Shown here piece by piece: positions 46,959 through 58,163 of a stretch of 64,000 bases of DNA. The notes below the pieces were generated by a model. It did not search any database and was not told where the DNA came from. It worked only from the letters and a program-made list of their open reading frames with translations. The stretch's first letter is position 1, and each line of letters opens with the position of its first letter. The position numbers were made by a program, and so were the translations under genes. Source of the DNA: Pisaster brevispinus (lineage: Eukaryota > Echinodermata > Asteroidea > Forcipulatida > Asteriidae); assembly GCA_023634235.1 (NCBI GenBank), contig JAMKCF010000007.1, positions 16,994,592 through 17,058,591 of the forward strand. The letters are read 5' to 3'.

Positions 46959-48602
46959 TTAGTATTCGCTACAAATGTCTGCGTATGTACTCTGATCCAC
47001 GGACTTATTAATTATTATTTGGGTGGCCGATTGCGAGGGCTGTAGATCCAGTTCAGCATATGCCAGTCCCTCAACGTTCTTCTGTTGGGGACCGATGTCT
47101 TCCGTATCGGAGAAGATGGGGCGACTTCTTGGTCCTTTCTCCGGCATGGTGTAGATAGACTCCTCGTTGTCGATGCACACCGTTCCGCCATCGTTATCGA
47201 TCGCTGATGAAGAGGACACCACGTACCTCCAGATCTCCGGACCCGTCTTGTCATGGAGGGTATACAGCACTTCAGCCTGAGTTGTGAAATCACTTGGGAT
47301 CTGTCTGTTTTGTTGTCCTGTTTTGTCCACCGGGACTTGGTCGTACGTTGGGCCGCTTTCATCCTCGTCGGTGACAACTATCTCATATGTTGGGGGATTC
47401 TGATTTGGTGTTACCGCCGTCTGGCCTGGTCCGGTAGGCTTGTGTTTGTACTTAATCAAGTAGCATCCAAGCAAAGCTATGATTATCAGAAAGAAGATGG
47501 TACCCAGAACTCCAACAACGATAAATACTGTGCTAGACGCCGCGGTGTTCATTGCGGTTGTCGTGAATGAGTGGTCGGTCGCCGTCGAAGTCAAAGGAAG
47601 AACGACTAGCAGCGAATCATTGCCACTCGTGAGGTTTGTACCATCGTAATATGCGATGCATCTGATTTGAGCGTTGTGAAATACTTCTAGCGTCACGTTT
47701 ATAATCTGCAGAGTTCTTCCACCGTTTTCGAGTTCAAACTGACCGTCCAGGTTTTGCAGGACTGCTTGGTTTACCTCAACTTCAGCGATGCCGTCTTTGA
47801 GCACGCGCCATTCATATTTACTCACCATCTGTTGTGGTGTAGACTTAAAGTCACACGTGAACGATGCGTTTTCGTGTTCATGTCGCGTCAAATGAGAGGG
47901 TAAGATTGAGACAGTCGTTGGTATCTGAAGAGGCGTAATGGAGCAACTTGGACCATTGTAATAGGGACCAGCTACACATGTAAACTCTCTCATGTTGTCA
48001 CTCTCAGTCAACACACGCTGAAGTGAGTACAGTTCATCACCTGGCTGTGTATAGTCCTGAAAACCTAGTCGATTGGTTAAACTTGGTTGAGATTTGTACC
48101 AGGTCAATGAGCTGCTGGGATCAAGGGTAGAGAGCGCACACTTGAGTGTACTCACTGTGGCGACCGCCGGTCTCGTCGGTTCAAACGTACAAGACGGATT
48201 GTACTTCGGCAGAGGTATGACAGTCAATAAGGCACGAGAAGACTGCTTTGTTAGTATTGGTTTATAAAATTCCAATTCGCACCAGTATTTACCACTATCC
48301 TCTGGTTGAGCGTTCCGGATGGTCAGCCGATATTCTCCTTGACGAGCATAAATGTTGAATTTCGGCGTCACTGAACAATCAGCGACACGTGTACCATTGC
48401 CCGTATACCATGCAAAAAAGTAATCACTTGAGCTGCAGCCATAACCAGTTGCATACGGCGACTCACAAGTCAACAATGCGTCTTCCTCCTCGTAAACAGT
48501 TACATTACTAGGACCACTCGTGAAATACTCATCACCTTGTGTCTGGAAGACAAATTTCACCAGAAAGACCAAGACAACAAACAGATTTGGACTCAATGCC
48601 AT
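46959..48602 (-). CDS. ITIM-bearing Ig-domain receptor 3
   Basis: The predicted protein is 547 residues from the chosen start at 48602 (strong ATGG context, immediate signal peptide MALSPNLFVVLVF). The frame is open 26 codons further upstream to 48680, but that would bury the signal peptide. Using the longer frame's numbering: D1 has Cys72/Cys134, the DSGKYWC motif and an extra pair Cys82/Cys102. D2 has Cys181/Trp194/Cys235 with outer pair Cys164/Cys246. D3 has Cys276/Trp291/Cys341. The transmembrane helix is about 383-409. The tail has Tyr432, 446, 473, 486, 510 and 541, the last in LAYAEL (classic ITIM L-x-Y-x-x-L), and Tyr566 in STYADI (S-x-Y-x-x-I), 25 residues later. This spacing suits tandem-SH2 phosphatases such as SHP. 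Inhibitory signalling is inferred from these motifs. Confidence 0.88.
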   Translation of the reverse strand: MALSPNLFVVLVFLVKFVFQTQGDEYFTSGPSNVTVYEEEDALLTCESPYATGYGCSSSDYFFAWYTGNGTRVADCSVTPKFNIYARQGEYRLTIRNAQPEDSGKYWCELEFYKPILTKQSSRALLTVIPLPKYNPSCTFEPTRPAVATVSTLKCALSTLDPSSSLTWYKSQPSLTNRLGFQDYTQPGDELYSLQRVLTESDNMREFTCVAGPYYNGPSCSITPLQIPTTVSILPSHLTRHEHENASFTCDFKSTPQQMVSKYEWRVLKDGIAEVEVNQAVLQNLDGQFELENGGRTLQIINVTLEVFHNAQIRCIAYYDGTNLTSGNDSLLVVLPLTSTATDHSFTTTAMNTAASSTVFIVVGVLGTIFFLIIIALLGCYLIKYKHKPTGPGQTAVTPNQNPPTYEIVVTDEDESGPTYDQVPVDKTGQQNRQIPSDFTTQAEVLYTLHDKTGPEIWRYVVSSSSAIDNDGGTVCIDNEESIYTMPEKGPRSRPIFSDTEDIGPQQKNVEGLAYAELDLQPSQSATQIIINKSVDQSTYADICSEY

Positions 48603-48796
48603 GATAATCTTGACTGTGGAAGGTATTCCACAGCTAATGTGTGACTTACACCCACTAGATGCAGTAGCAGAATAATTCACGAGACTGTGTTTCTCTTAAT
48701 TTGATTTCACATTGAGACCAAACTAATCATGTGACATTACATCATGACGTTCCTATGGGAGCCCACACACTGCGTCGAAACCAGAGAAAAACTGAC

Positions 48797-48811
48797 CGCT
48801 GATTGGTCAAC
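48797..48811 (-). promoter_or_regulatory. CCAAT box upstream of receptor 3
   Basis: The minus strand reads TGACCAATCAGCGG about 200 bases upstream of the receptor 3 start. The same word occurs about 220 bases upstream of receptor 4 (near 60050-60060), within a highly conserved promoter region. Just before each start codon both genes read CCACAG|TCAAG, which could be a splice acceptor of a 5' untranslated exon. Confidence 0.35.
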
Positions 48812-49782
48812 GCCAGCAATTGTAAACATCCTCTACGTCGCAGAGAAAACGACGGCTGATTCCGGCTAAATAAATTAGGATATGAAGTTGCTGTTTTCCC
48901 CAGCCAGGCCCAAATTAGTAATTGTAGACAACTACACGTATACAACGCAACAATGTGTTTTTAAGTTCCACATACCTGGACAATTTTTCCACCTAAAAAT
49001 GGAAACCCAAATGAAAAGGATGGAAACAATAAAATTGATAACAGGTTCATTTCTTACTGCATGTTCTTTTTTTTAATTTTATTTTTACAGCTTAAAATTG
49101 TCAATAGGCCTAGGCCCCTAACGTCCAAAAATTGCTATAGAAACAGGATGTTAAAGCAGCACATTTTTATAAAAAACATTTTCTCCTCCAAATTGTGATA
49201 AACATGCTCCAAACTTTACAAATCAACCAAATGTTTCTAGGCTAACAATTTAAAACTTGACAAATTCCAGTTATTTGTTAGCAATTAATCGCACGGTTTG
49301 TCATGTTTGAGGTTCAGGGAGTAACAAATTCTATCCCTCCTCTTTTCGGCTTGGTTAAGCAATGCATACTCAGTACTTATATTACCCGAGTTCTGTGAAA
49401 AAGAATTCCACAGGCAATTTGTTCTATATATAGGCTCTATTAAACATCCTATGAGGTGTGTCTTGCCTCTATTTCGGCATAACAAAAACCGAACTTAACA
49501 ACTGATGGTCTGTCCTCAGTTTCAGATATAACTTTCTGAATTGTGGTATCAGAGTAAAAACTTCTTTTTTTTCAGCTTGCGAGTATGCACTGCAAAAACG
49601 TTGGTCAAATCATTTGACACAATTTGTTGGGCAAAGTGATTTCCACAACTATTGGTCGATGATTGCTGATGTTGGGCAAACATTTTGTTTGCCCTTTTTT
49701 CATAAGAAGTGAAACAAAAATTGGGCAAATGTTGGGCAAATATTTCGCAATCTGAATTCATTATAATTGTTGGTTGCACTGT

Positions 49783-49922
49783 TACTTTCGATCCAAACCG
49801 GACCTTTGTCAGTGGCATAAACAAGAACAAACACAAGCATATTCTGCAAAAAGAGGAGCAAAGGATTGAGGGAGAGTATCCATAAAAAAGCGTGAAAATA
49901 TAGCCAAGAGCCAATCAGAGTT
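49783..49922 (-). repeat. Left inverted arm of the Penelope-like element
   Basis: The arm matches 53316-53457 in opposite orientation. On the minus strand it has a hammerhead-like core, CTGACAA...GAAA (49786-49812), with the conserved G of the core changed to A, so this copy should be inactive if the motif is real. Confidence 0.7.
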
Positions 49923-50069
49923 TTTACTGTATTTGTTTTACATCAAAGAAGCAAGCAAGAGAAAGAAGCGTAAAAGTAGACCAGTGCAAAGAACATGTTA
50001 TTTATAGTTATTATATTTATTGTATATCAAAGAAAAAGCAAGCAAAAGTGTAAGGAGGGTGATGGGATT

Positions 50070-51402
50070 TTATTTAACACCAGTGTTTACGTTGAGTCCA
50101 AAGGGTTGGACTGTCTTGAGTTGGTGAATCCAGTGTGATTCTCTGAGTTTGCGGTGTGTGTCATCACCATTGCAAGCCTCAATCACAATGAGTTCAACAT
50201 CTTTGACGCTGTGATTAAGGCTGTTGAAGTGGATGGAGACGGGGTACAGTTTCTTGGTCTTTATAGAAGAGACATGGTTCGCAAAGCGAAGACTGAGTTT
50301 GGTCTTAGTCTCTCCCACATGCTGTAGTCCACATCTTTTACAAGATATAACATAGACCACATTGGGTGTGCTGCATAGGGAGTCGGTCTTGATATTGTAA
50401 GAAGAGCCAGTGCTTTGACTTTTCACTATAAGTGCAGGTTTGATGTAGAGACAAGTTCTACATTTAGAGCGGGTACACGTGTGACAACCCTGTATCTCTG
50501 TTGAGGGCGGTGTTTTGCCTGTACCTGGGGGAGTTTTGCCCTGACTAGAATGTCTCCCAGGTCTTTAGGGCGGCGGAATGCAACCATGGGGTTCTCAGGG
50601 ACTGCTGAGCGCAACCTCTTAGAGAAATGGAGAATATTTATTCTGCTATTGAGAATTGAGGAGAGTTTGGGTAGTTTAGGGTGGTAGGTAGTGACCAGGG
50701 CAACTCTATTGGTCGGGACTTTTTTGGATCCCGTATTGGCCAAAAGAGTATGGCGTGGTATGCTGAGGGCCTTGTTGATGGCAAGTTGGACCCTGCGTTC
50801 GCTGTGACCTCTAGAAACGAGGTGTTTCCTGAGGTCCTAAGACCCCTTGAGATTAGTTTAACCTGTGGGTCGGTCAGTAATTTATCAGACAGGTTTAGTA
50901 CTGTACGTGGTGCAACTAGTGACCTATCAGTAGGAGGAACATTAGTTGGTCTCTTACTGTGGAAACGCCTATGAATGTATTTATTATGGTTAGCTCGGAC
51001 ATTCATGCGTTTCTTGTCCAATAGGGTGGACCGTTGGTGATTGACGTTAGACAGTAGGATATTTTGTAAATGTTCACACTCTTGATTAAAGCATGACTCT
51101 TTGAGTTGAGATTCAGTGTCTATTATCTCAAGTGACTCGTTATCAATGTATTGTTGACATTGATTTTCTAGCAGTGCAAGCAATTGGAAAGACGTGTTAG
51201 TGAGTGTCTTATTCCATTTCTTAAGAAAGGAGGGATCAAGGTCCCCAAAGGAAGGGGCACACTTGATCTGTAGTCCTTTAGGGAGAATACGGGACAAACG
51301 ATAAAAGCGGTAGTTGTCAAGATGTGACAAGTAGCGAATGTTCTTTTCTTTAAGCTTACGTAGCTTACGGAAAATGCACTTTGTGTCAGTAGGGAGTGCC
51401 AT
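50070..51402 (-). pseudogene. Penelope-like reverse transcriptase/GIY-YIG remnant, RT core deleted
   Basis: Three overlapping frames together resemble the ends of a Penelope-like polyprotein. The frame starting at 51402 has the N-terminal region with VLNLSDKLLTDPQVKLISRG, a signature ahead of the RT in this family. The next frame (50426-50743) has RVALVTTYHPKLPKL and FRRPKDLGDILVRAKL, typical of the linker after the RT. The last (50070-50426) is a GIY-YIG-type endonuclease domain (NVVYVISCKRCG...HVGET...RFANH) with His in place of the usual Tyr of the YIG motif. The catalytic RT core that should lie between the first two is missing, and frameshifts separate the parts. It cannot encode an active retroelement protein. 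Confidence 0.75.
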
Positions 51403-51435
51403 GAGTTATGTCATAGAAAGCTAGAAAGGTTGAGA

Positions 51436-51640
51436 GAAAAATTATAAAAATAAACCTGTGGAGAGTATGGGTTATAAAAAGGGACAAGTTAAAGAAACCT
51501 GTGGAAAAAGGGTTATTTCAAAACCTGAAAAAAGAAAAAGTTATGAAACCTGTGGGAAAAAGAAAGGGTTACTTAAAAACCTGTAGAGAGAACAAGTTAA
51601 AAAAAACTGTGGGAAAAAAACGGGTTATTTAGAGACCTGA
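51436..51640. repeat. Degenerate tandem repeat with AACCTGTGG units
   Basis: Five to six irregular units of about 35-40 bases share AAACCTGTGG and GGGTTA(T/C)TT. They lie just upstream of the Penelope-like N-terminal frame on its coding strand and may be part of that element's 5' region. Confidence 0.6.
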
Positions 51641-51711
51641 AGCCTCAATCACAATGAAGTAATAGTATATAATATATACGTATATATTTTGGGTTTGAAC
51701 AAAGAAAAATC

Positions 51712-51776
51712 GACTGGGGCGGGACTTGAACCAACGACCTCCGGATTAACGTACCAACTGATCGAGCTATCCAGCC
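51712..51776 (-). tRNA. tRNA-like sequence (degenerate, probably SINE-derived)
   Basis: On the minus strand the sequence has an acceptor-like stem (GGCTGG pairing with CCAGTC with one G-T pair), an A-box TAGCTCGATCAGTTGG and a B-box GGTTCAAGTCC. It is only 65 nt because the distal D stem and part of the anticodon arm are missing, so it is not a functional tRNA. The residual GTTAATC resembles the anticodon region of tRNA-Asn. It may be the head of a tRNA-derived SINE. Confidence 0.55.
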
Positions 51777-52092
51777 TTTATGTTGGCGGTCTCCCTATTA
51801 GTCAATATCTTTGTTCGGGGTGCCAGTCAGAAGCTACGGAAGCTTGAATTGCCTTCACGTTACTGAGTTACTGAGATAATTTATCTCAGTAACACGGATT
51901 TTTTTCATGGAAACACGGAACTCAATGATAAGGTATATTGAACTCCGATTTTCAAAGATACCTTATCATTGAATTCTGAGTTTCCAAGATACCATATAAT
52001 TGAATTCCGAGTTTTAGAGAGACCTTATCATTTAATTCCGAGTTTCAGAGAAACCCTATCATCGAATTCCGAGTTTCCGAATACTATACCAT

Positions 52093-52841
52093 CAGTGGCG
52101 TAACTAGACATTTTCATTGGGGGGGGGGGGGCAAGTGGGGGCAAAGATTAAATTTGGGGGGGCCAAAGAAGTGCAAGATTATCATTAAATATGTTAACTG
52201 ATAGTTGATACACACCATTGCAGTTCTAAAACAGCTACATAGTTTGCAGGAACAACAGATTGCGAAAACAACCAAATCTTAGAGAACTTGTCATTTTTAT
52301 AAGATACAACTTTTTGACTGTATACAAGAATTAAATTACCAACAGTGATTACCAGAATCAGAATATTCTGTATTTTCCCGTCTCTGCCTCTTAGGTGTTG
52401 GAGCACGAGGCAAAGACGGGCGCTTTGATATTGAGAAGAAATGGTCTAAGCTACCTTTTTCGCTGGCCATTTTGCTGTTTAAATCTCTCTGTTGTGCATC
52501 TGACTACGTTGTGTTAACGGAGCTATTTGGTCTGCGTTCAGACTGAACTTTGTGACTTCCTGTACTCTCTGTAACCGCAAAAACACAACATACATTTACC
52601 GCCTTATGATCGCGCGCGCGTTTCCATGCATTTGTCATGACTGCGTTATAGTCCACATACTGATATGAATAAAAGTTTTCTTTTTTACGGCAGCATTTTA
52701 TGCAGCCTTAAACGATTTATATATTATAAGAATATACTTTTCTGTGATTTCATATGAGGGGCAAGAGGGGGGCAAGGGTTCTGAGCTGGGGGGGGGGGGG
52801 GTGCAGGCCCCCCTGCCCCCCCCCCTTTGGTGACGCCACTG
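52093..52841. mobile_element. Non-autonomous hAT-like element
   Basis: The element begins CAGTGGCGT and ends ACGCCACTG. It is flanked by 8-bp duplications TATACCAT (52085-52092) and TCTACCAT (52842-52849) that differ at one base. Eight-base duplications and CAGTGGCG-type ends fit the hAT superfamily. Long G and C runs lie just inside both ends and can pair. A fragment of a possible transposase N-terminus is at 52336-52470. Confidence 0.72.
52336..52470 (-). pseudogene. Possible hAT transposase N-terminal remnant
   Basis: A 44-residue minus-strand frame begins MASEKGSLDHFFS and contains PRAPTPKRQRRE, a basic nuclear-localisation-like stretch. Short leaders of the form 'LDxFF...KRxR' are common at the start of TTF-type zinc-finger hAT transposases. 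The zinc finger and catalytic parts are absent. The assignment rests on resemblance and on lying inside a hAT-like element. Confidence 0.35.
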
Positions 52842-53315
52842 TCTACCATTTAATTCCGAGTTTCCAAGATACCTAATAATTGAGTTCAGAGTTTCAGAGA
52901 CACTCTATCGTTGTATTCCGAGTTTCAAAGATACCCTATCATTGAATTCTGAGTTCCCATTAAAAATAATCCGTGTTACTGAGATTAACTCGGTAACGTG
53001 AAGTCAATTCAAGCTTCCCTACAGAAGCCCATCAACCGTTAACTGCCGTGTAGCCAGGGATCACACCCAAGTTTACAATACAACCTGGGAAGCAGCAGCC
53101 ACGGGATCACCTTAAGGTGATTGCCTCCTATTGTTAATTGCATTATCTTAAGATGCTTGCCCCAAATCCTTTCCTTTCATGCTTCCCGCATTGTAATGCC
53201 TACAATGCTGTATCACCTTTATGGTCCAGTGATCAAGCCTTTCACATTGACCATCCTTTGTCATCACTACTTTACTCTGATTGGTTCTTAGCCACCCCAT
53301 TGTTTGTAAATTTAC

Positions 53316-53457
53316 AACTCTGATTGGCTATATTTTCCCGCTTTTTCCCCGGATACTCTCCCTTAATCCTTTGCTCCAATTTTTGCTATAAATGGATACG
53401 TTTGTGTTTGTTCTTGTTTATGCCTCTGACGAAGGTCCGGTTTGGATCGAAAGCTAC
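53316..53457 (+). repeat. Right inverted arm with hammerhead-like motif
   Basis: This arm contains CTGACGA (53426-53432) and GAAA (53449-53452). The bases between them can form a five-pair stem (GGTCC with GGATC, one G-T pair, loop GGTTT). Hammerhead ribozymes are known in the long repeats of Penelope-like elements. The extra A after CTGACGA and the unverified stems I and III keep this tentative. Confidence 0.4.
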
Positions 53458-54160
53458 GGCCTCCCCAACCTCTTCCCCAGGGTGTGTCGAGCAGTACGAG
53501 GTTGACTGCTCTCTCACCCTGGTATTGGAACATTTGCATATCCAAAAATTTTGGATACGTATGCAGTTAGAATAGTCTGGCTGCATATCGAAATTCACAT
53601 CTTCGCCATAGTCTCGTGGTCCGGTACCAGATTTAGTAGCTTGTATGTATTGGAAACATGTACGTGTGCTAATGTAATGTTGTTGTCCAGTCAGGGTCCA
53701 AGTGAGGAGTTTCCATCCCAGGGTTTACTATTTACAAACATGGTTGGAAATAAAGTAAACCATGGGGACGAGGTTGCGGCCTCCCCTACTAATTTTATTT
53801 ATAAAAGTGGTTTATTTATAATGCATGTACTAAAGAATGGGATTCAGATTAATGTACTCCGTGTTTAGGGTTAAGCTCCTTGTTTCCAAATTGTATTTAT
53901 TCAGTGGTCTCCCAGCAGAGTGGTGGAGGAGGTGGGTCAGTTTGTCTTTGAATCTGTTGCCCTAATAAGGGTTTTGGAAACAATGGAAAGAGGCTCCTGA
54001 GCCAAGACAAAGGAGAACCAAAACTTTGTGATGAAACGTCAATGACCAATAATTAAAGCGCTTCTTAACGTGGTTTAACTGATCCGTCACTTTTGTATAA
54101 CCTTATGTTACGGGACGGGAAATTATATCCGCTCAGAATGTCGCACTAGTTTCAGCAAAG

Positions 54161-55592
54161 TTTAAAGGGGCACACCGGCTTCGTTGGGCTATTTGGGCTA
54201 CAAAATAGGCTAACATATGACTTCAAAGGTCTTCCAGGAATGAAGAAGAACGGTTCCTAAAAGAAACCATCAAATTTGGCCGTTTTTGAGCATTTTTCAA
54301 AAACCGAAGGTCACGTGATTTATCCGAACCAAAAAAGTGGTTCGGATAAATCACGTGAGTTAATTTTACTTCCAGCCGTATGAAAATAAATTACTGAACC
54401 AAATTTAAATCTGTTTTTTTTTACAATTAATCATGAGTATTTGACAAAAAAGACTATGTATTCAGATTATTGATAAAATTTGTAAATAATGATGAAAAAT
54501 CGAACGTAAGATTCGCATTCAGAGAGTCCGTGCAACCGAAGCGTGTTTACAACGCACCAGCGTGGGAGCTAGCGGAACGTTAACCTTGGGGCATATCCCG
54601 TACAGCCGGTGCCGTGTCTCGTGGGGCCAGAGAGACAAGCCCTGGGGCATGAACTCCCCAGCTAGTGCCGGTCTAGCCGTGAGCTTGGGAGCTCGTCGGA
54701 GGAGTAGGGAGCCAGACCAACAATTACGTTTTTTTACGAAGGTTTTAGTCTGTACCCCTAGCTATTATTCCCTAACTATTGTAACGTGTTGCCTGCGCTA
54801 CACACGCGGGACGACGACGGGGAATGTTTATCCATAGAGCAATTGCTCCATGGTTTATCCCATACAGCTGGTCTACTTCTACGATAGCTGCACAATGTCC
54901 ACCCCCCAAAAAAAAAAAATAAAAAAGAAAATTGCTGCTTTTGCTGGCTTTCCCTTTGGATTTGTCGTGTGTTTTTTTTTTACTTTTTACTTTTCGTTGG
55001 ACCACCTTCTGGGTGTTTTTACTTGCGATGTTTTTTGTACCGATCCTTGGATGTCGAAGAAACGTTCTTCATTGCAAGTAAGTTCGTCCAGTTCGTCGTA
55101 CACAGAATACAGGTTGGGGTGCCTTGTCGCGGTCGTAAGCAATAACTGTTTCAGTGGCAAGTTCAACCGAAACAGTTATTGGTTACGACCGCGATCGGAC
55201 TTCGACTAGGACTGACCATAGAGCAAGGAACCTTGCTTTAGTAGTAGTATGGACTGACGTCCGTTTATGTCTGTTTTTTGTATCTACACGTGAATTTGTG
55301 CTTGATAGATATGAAGTCTGGATCCTCATGTCTCGCCATTGTTATAATTTATACATAAACAGAGCACCAGTCTACTTACAACATTGCGCAACATTGTCAC
55401 GTAAACTTGACAGTTGCAACGGCTGGAAAAGCGTATAAGCTGAGCTTTGACCGCGTTTTGTTTCTTTCACATTTTTCGTTAATTACGTGATATTTTGATG
55501 ATTTTTTTTTTTACAACAACCATTTAAAAATTATTGTCTGTCATTCCACATCACTAAATTAGGTAAACAGTAAGCCGGTGTGTCCCTTTAAA
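54161..55592. mobile_element. Non-autonomous TIR element with large internal palindromes
   Basis: The 21-bp ends are inverted repeats with one mismatch (left TTTAAAGGGGCACACCGGCT, right AGCCGGTGTGTCCCTTTAAA). The interior has a perfect palindrome with 21-bp arms (54311-54331 and 54338-54358, six-base loop, containing TCACGTGA). It also has one with 25-bp arms and a single mismatch (55128-55152 and 55169-55193). No transposase was recognised. It is absent from the sister duplication, so it arrived after it. The extra 250 bases at 53905-54160 came with it or separately. Confidence 0.72.
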
Positions 55593-58163
55593 AAACATTT
55601 TATTTGTGAAGCAAATTACGAAGGCGCTCGAAAAACCAACATATACAGTGTATTGATGTTAAGAAAAGAACAAAATTAGTTGATCTTCTTATGCAAATAT
55701 ACATGGCACAATTCTGCAAATTCATACGTTATTCATTATGAAATTCAAAAGTATAACAAATGTGGGCACCGGTCAGATTAAGGCCTAGTTGCTTCCCTTT
55801 ATCAAGTCAATACATTGGTTTCTTACACAATTTACATATAGTTTATAAAACTGAGCAATAAACACATATACATTCTGCCCTTTCCTTCATCATTTTTTTT
55901 CAATTATAACTTTTTGGTTTACATTTTGTCCTTACGAAGGTTCCCAAAGGCAAAGGGATGGTGACTTAAATTTTACATGGTTTTATTTTCTGAAAACTTT
56001 CACATTCTACCATTAGATTCATACCAAAAGGAATACAATTACCAATATTTGTTATCAATTGATGGTTTCATATGAACTACTCACACGACCAGCCAGTTGT
56101 CTGTGCTTCTCTGGTCTTGTGAGTCTGACAACGAGAAGATTTTAACGAGTCTCGAGTCAGAATTGACCCGGATCCAAGGTCCAATGTATGGGCCCCGACC
56201 CATTTCTGTGTCAGGCTGACCCGGAAACTGGTTTACAAATTGTGATTGATTTTAGCTCGGATTCTGCGTCAGTTTGACTTATTCCTGGGTCAATTTGAGA
56301 CAGATTCCGGGTCATACTGACACAGAAATGGGTCAGGCGACCTATGACCCTGAACTGGTATGTACCGGTGTATTGCCATTTTGGAGCAAGGCAGAGAGCG
56401 AGGGAGTAAACACAGTGGCTACACAGAAACGGTGCTATAATACTAAACGGAAGTTTGTGCAATCTATCTTTCTTTTCCTGTACGCGCTTCTCATAACACA
56501 GCCAATGACACGTTCAGTTTCCTTTGAGGAAACTCTCACCTTAGAAAGAATTTATACAAACGTGCATCAATACATGGCCGTTAGTCAGACTAACATGATT
56601 ATGTACCCACAACCTGGGATCCTACTGCTGTACAATGTATTGTTACTACAATGGTGTGTGATGCAAACAAAGTTATAGACAGTGTCAATTATAACGATTA
56701 TAAACACAAACACAAATGAAAGAGCTTAACCCGGACTAGTTTAGGGTGTATTATATTACTATATTAGATAATTTTTTCTAGAACAAATAAGGTGACTTTT
56801 ATGTCATTTTACTCTCAGAAATGTGTAGCAGTTGCAATCGATCAACATGATGGAACTTTACTATAAAACTGATTTACCTTGTATACAAAAAGATTGACTT
56901 TGGAAATTTCAATGAGAGTATGCAAATTCTTGAAAAAAGTTTTTCATTTTGGAAAAAGGTCCGCCAACGAAAATAATTTGTTTTTTATCGTCTTCTTTTC
57001 CCCCCTTTTATTTCCATTCTTTTTTTGACAAAAGTTTCATAGTTCGTAAAGCTTCAATCCCGTTAAAATTGCAATTTCAGCAGAACTGTGCACACTATGC
57101 CTGGGCTCATACTCCTTGCTGGCTATTTTGTAAACATGTGATGTCTTGAGTAACATAATTTTCTTTTTGAACTCATAATCTTATAGAACAGGCCAAACTG
57201 AATATAGGAGTCTTGCTTTAGTGTTAATGAGTGCCCCACCCAAGGCAATACATGACAAACACATAAAAGCCACTTTGGCCAAACCTTACAGATCTCTTAA
57301 CCTAATATACCTGACAGTTGTGGTTGAGATATTCTTTCTATATACTTTAAAGTTTTAAGGCCCAAATGTCAAATGTAAATTGTAAAATGCAAATCAGTTT
57401 GTCATATTATGTTATCCTCGTAAATTAGATTCCTATACACGGAGGAAGCATCTGTACTTCAGCTAAAGTGAGAGTAACTTTGTCTTCGACTAAATACTTT
57501 TAATTAATTATCATTTAGTGATTTTGATTGTTTCAGGCTTGCAACTGTCTGACAACGTTCAACAAAATGTTATTGTGGAGTATTCCAAAGTTCAGGTCTA
57601 TCAATATTCAAATTTAATTAGGTTGGCAAATGGTATACTATAATTTGTTGCGTTTGGCTGGTGGGTACACGTCTTTCAATAGATGGAAAACCATGCGGTA
57701 AGCTGGATGAAAGAAATTGGAAGTAGTTTTTTCTTACAGTTGATCCTTTGAACTAATGTAAAATGCAATGGATTGGGCTTATCTGGAAGGATGGGAGTAA
57801 AGTCATAATTGTTGAGAGAGTTATGCACTTAGCGAGTGGTTTTGCTGCGACAGCTACGGTGCACGTGCTTCCCACGTTACTAATGTTTTAGCCTCTTATT
57901 TTTTAGGTGGTGTGTAAACGCTTGGCACAAATGCTTGAGGTGAAATTACAGTGAAATTATTACATTATGGTTGTGGCGTGCAAAAAGATGCAAATGTCAG
58001 ATGTCAACGCAAAATAAAATGCATTGCATGAACTGGGATTGACTGACAGACAAACTGTACTACTCGTGTACATGTATACAATAAAAACAATGTTTATACC
58101 AAAATGGTGAATTCTTTACTTAGCTTGTACACGGAAGAACTTACTCTTTTCTCATAAAAAACC

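Larger units (their letters stand above)
43975..49560. repeat. Segmental duplication unit 3 (minus-strand receptor locus)
   Basis: This is the first copy of a duplication that recurs at 53805-61370. Homology starts near 'tggtttatttataatgcatg' and covers the receptor gene, its promoter and a block near 49354 ('gcaatgcatactcagtactt'). Between the repeats at 44158-45216 and the gene, the DNA at 45217-46958 is AT-rich and shows no supported gene. Confidence 0.82.
51835..53021. mobile_element. TIR element with internal minisatellite, host of the hAT insertion
   Basis: The ends are inverted repeats of about 45 bp (TACGGAAGCTTGAATTG at the left, CAATTCAAGCTTCCCTA at the right, both with TTACTGAG-type blocks further in). 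CAGAAGC lies directly outside both ends as a 7-bp target duplication. The interior is a degenerate ~35-bp tandem repeat containing ATTCCGAGTTTC. Without the 749-bp element nested in it, the original length is about 430 bp. Confidence 0.72.
49783..53457 (-). mobile_element. Decayed Penelope-like element with inverted flanking repeats
   Basis: This block lies between the two minus-strand receptor duplications. Its coding remnants read on the minus strand at 50070-51402. About 140-bp inverted arms, 49783-49922 and 53316-53457, share GATCCAAACCGG, a TTTGTTCTTG-type block and CTCTGATTGGCTATATTTTC (right arm). Inverted or tandem long repeats are typical of Penelope-like elements. The left part of the inter-arm DNA is coding. 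The right part (51640-53316) holds a tRNA-like sequence and two nested DNA elements. Confidence 0.7.

Noticed and set aside
48603..48680. Upstream extension of receptor 3 (and 59835-59867 for receptor 4)
   Set aside because: The extensions are not conserved between the two genes and would place the hydrophobic signal internally. A CCACAG acceptor-like site precedes the chosen starts.
51712..51776. Functional tRNA gene
   Set aside because: Only 65 nt, with the distal D stem and part of the anticodon arm missing. It is kept as a tRNA-like remnant only.
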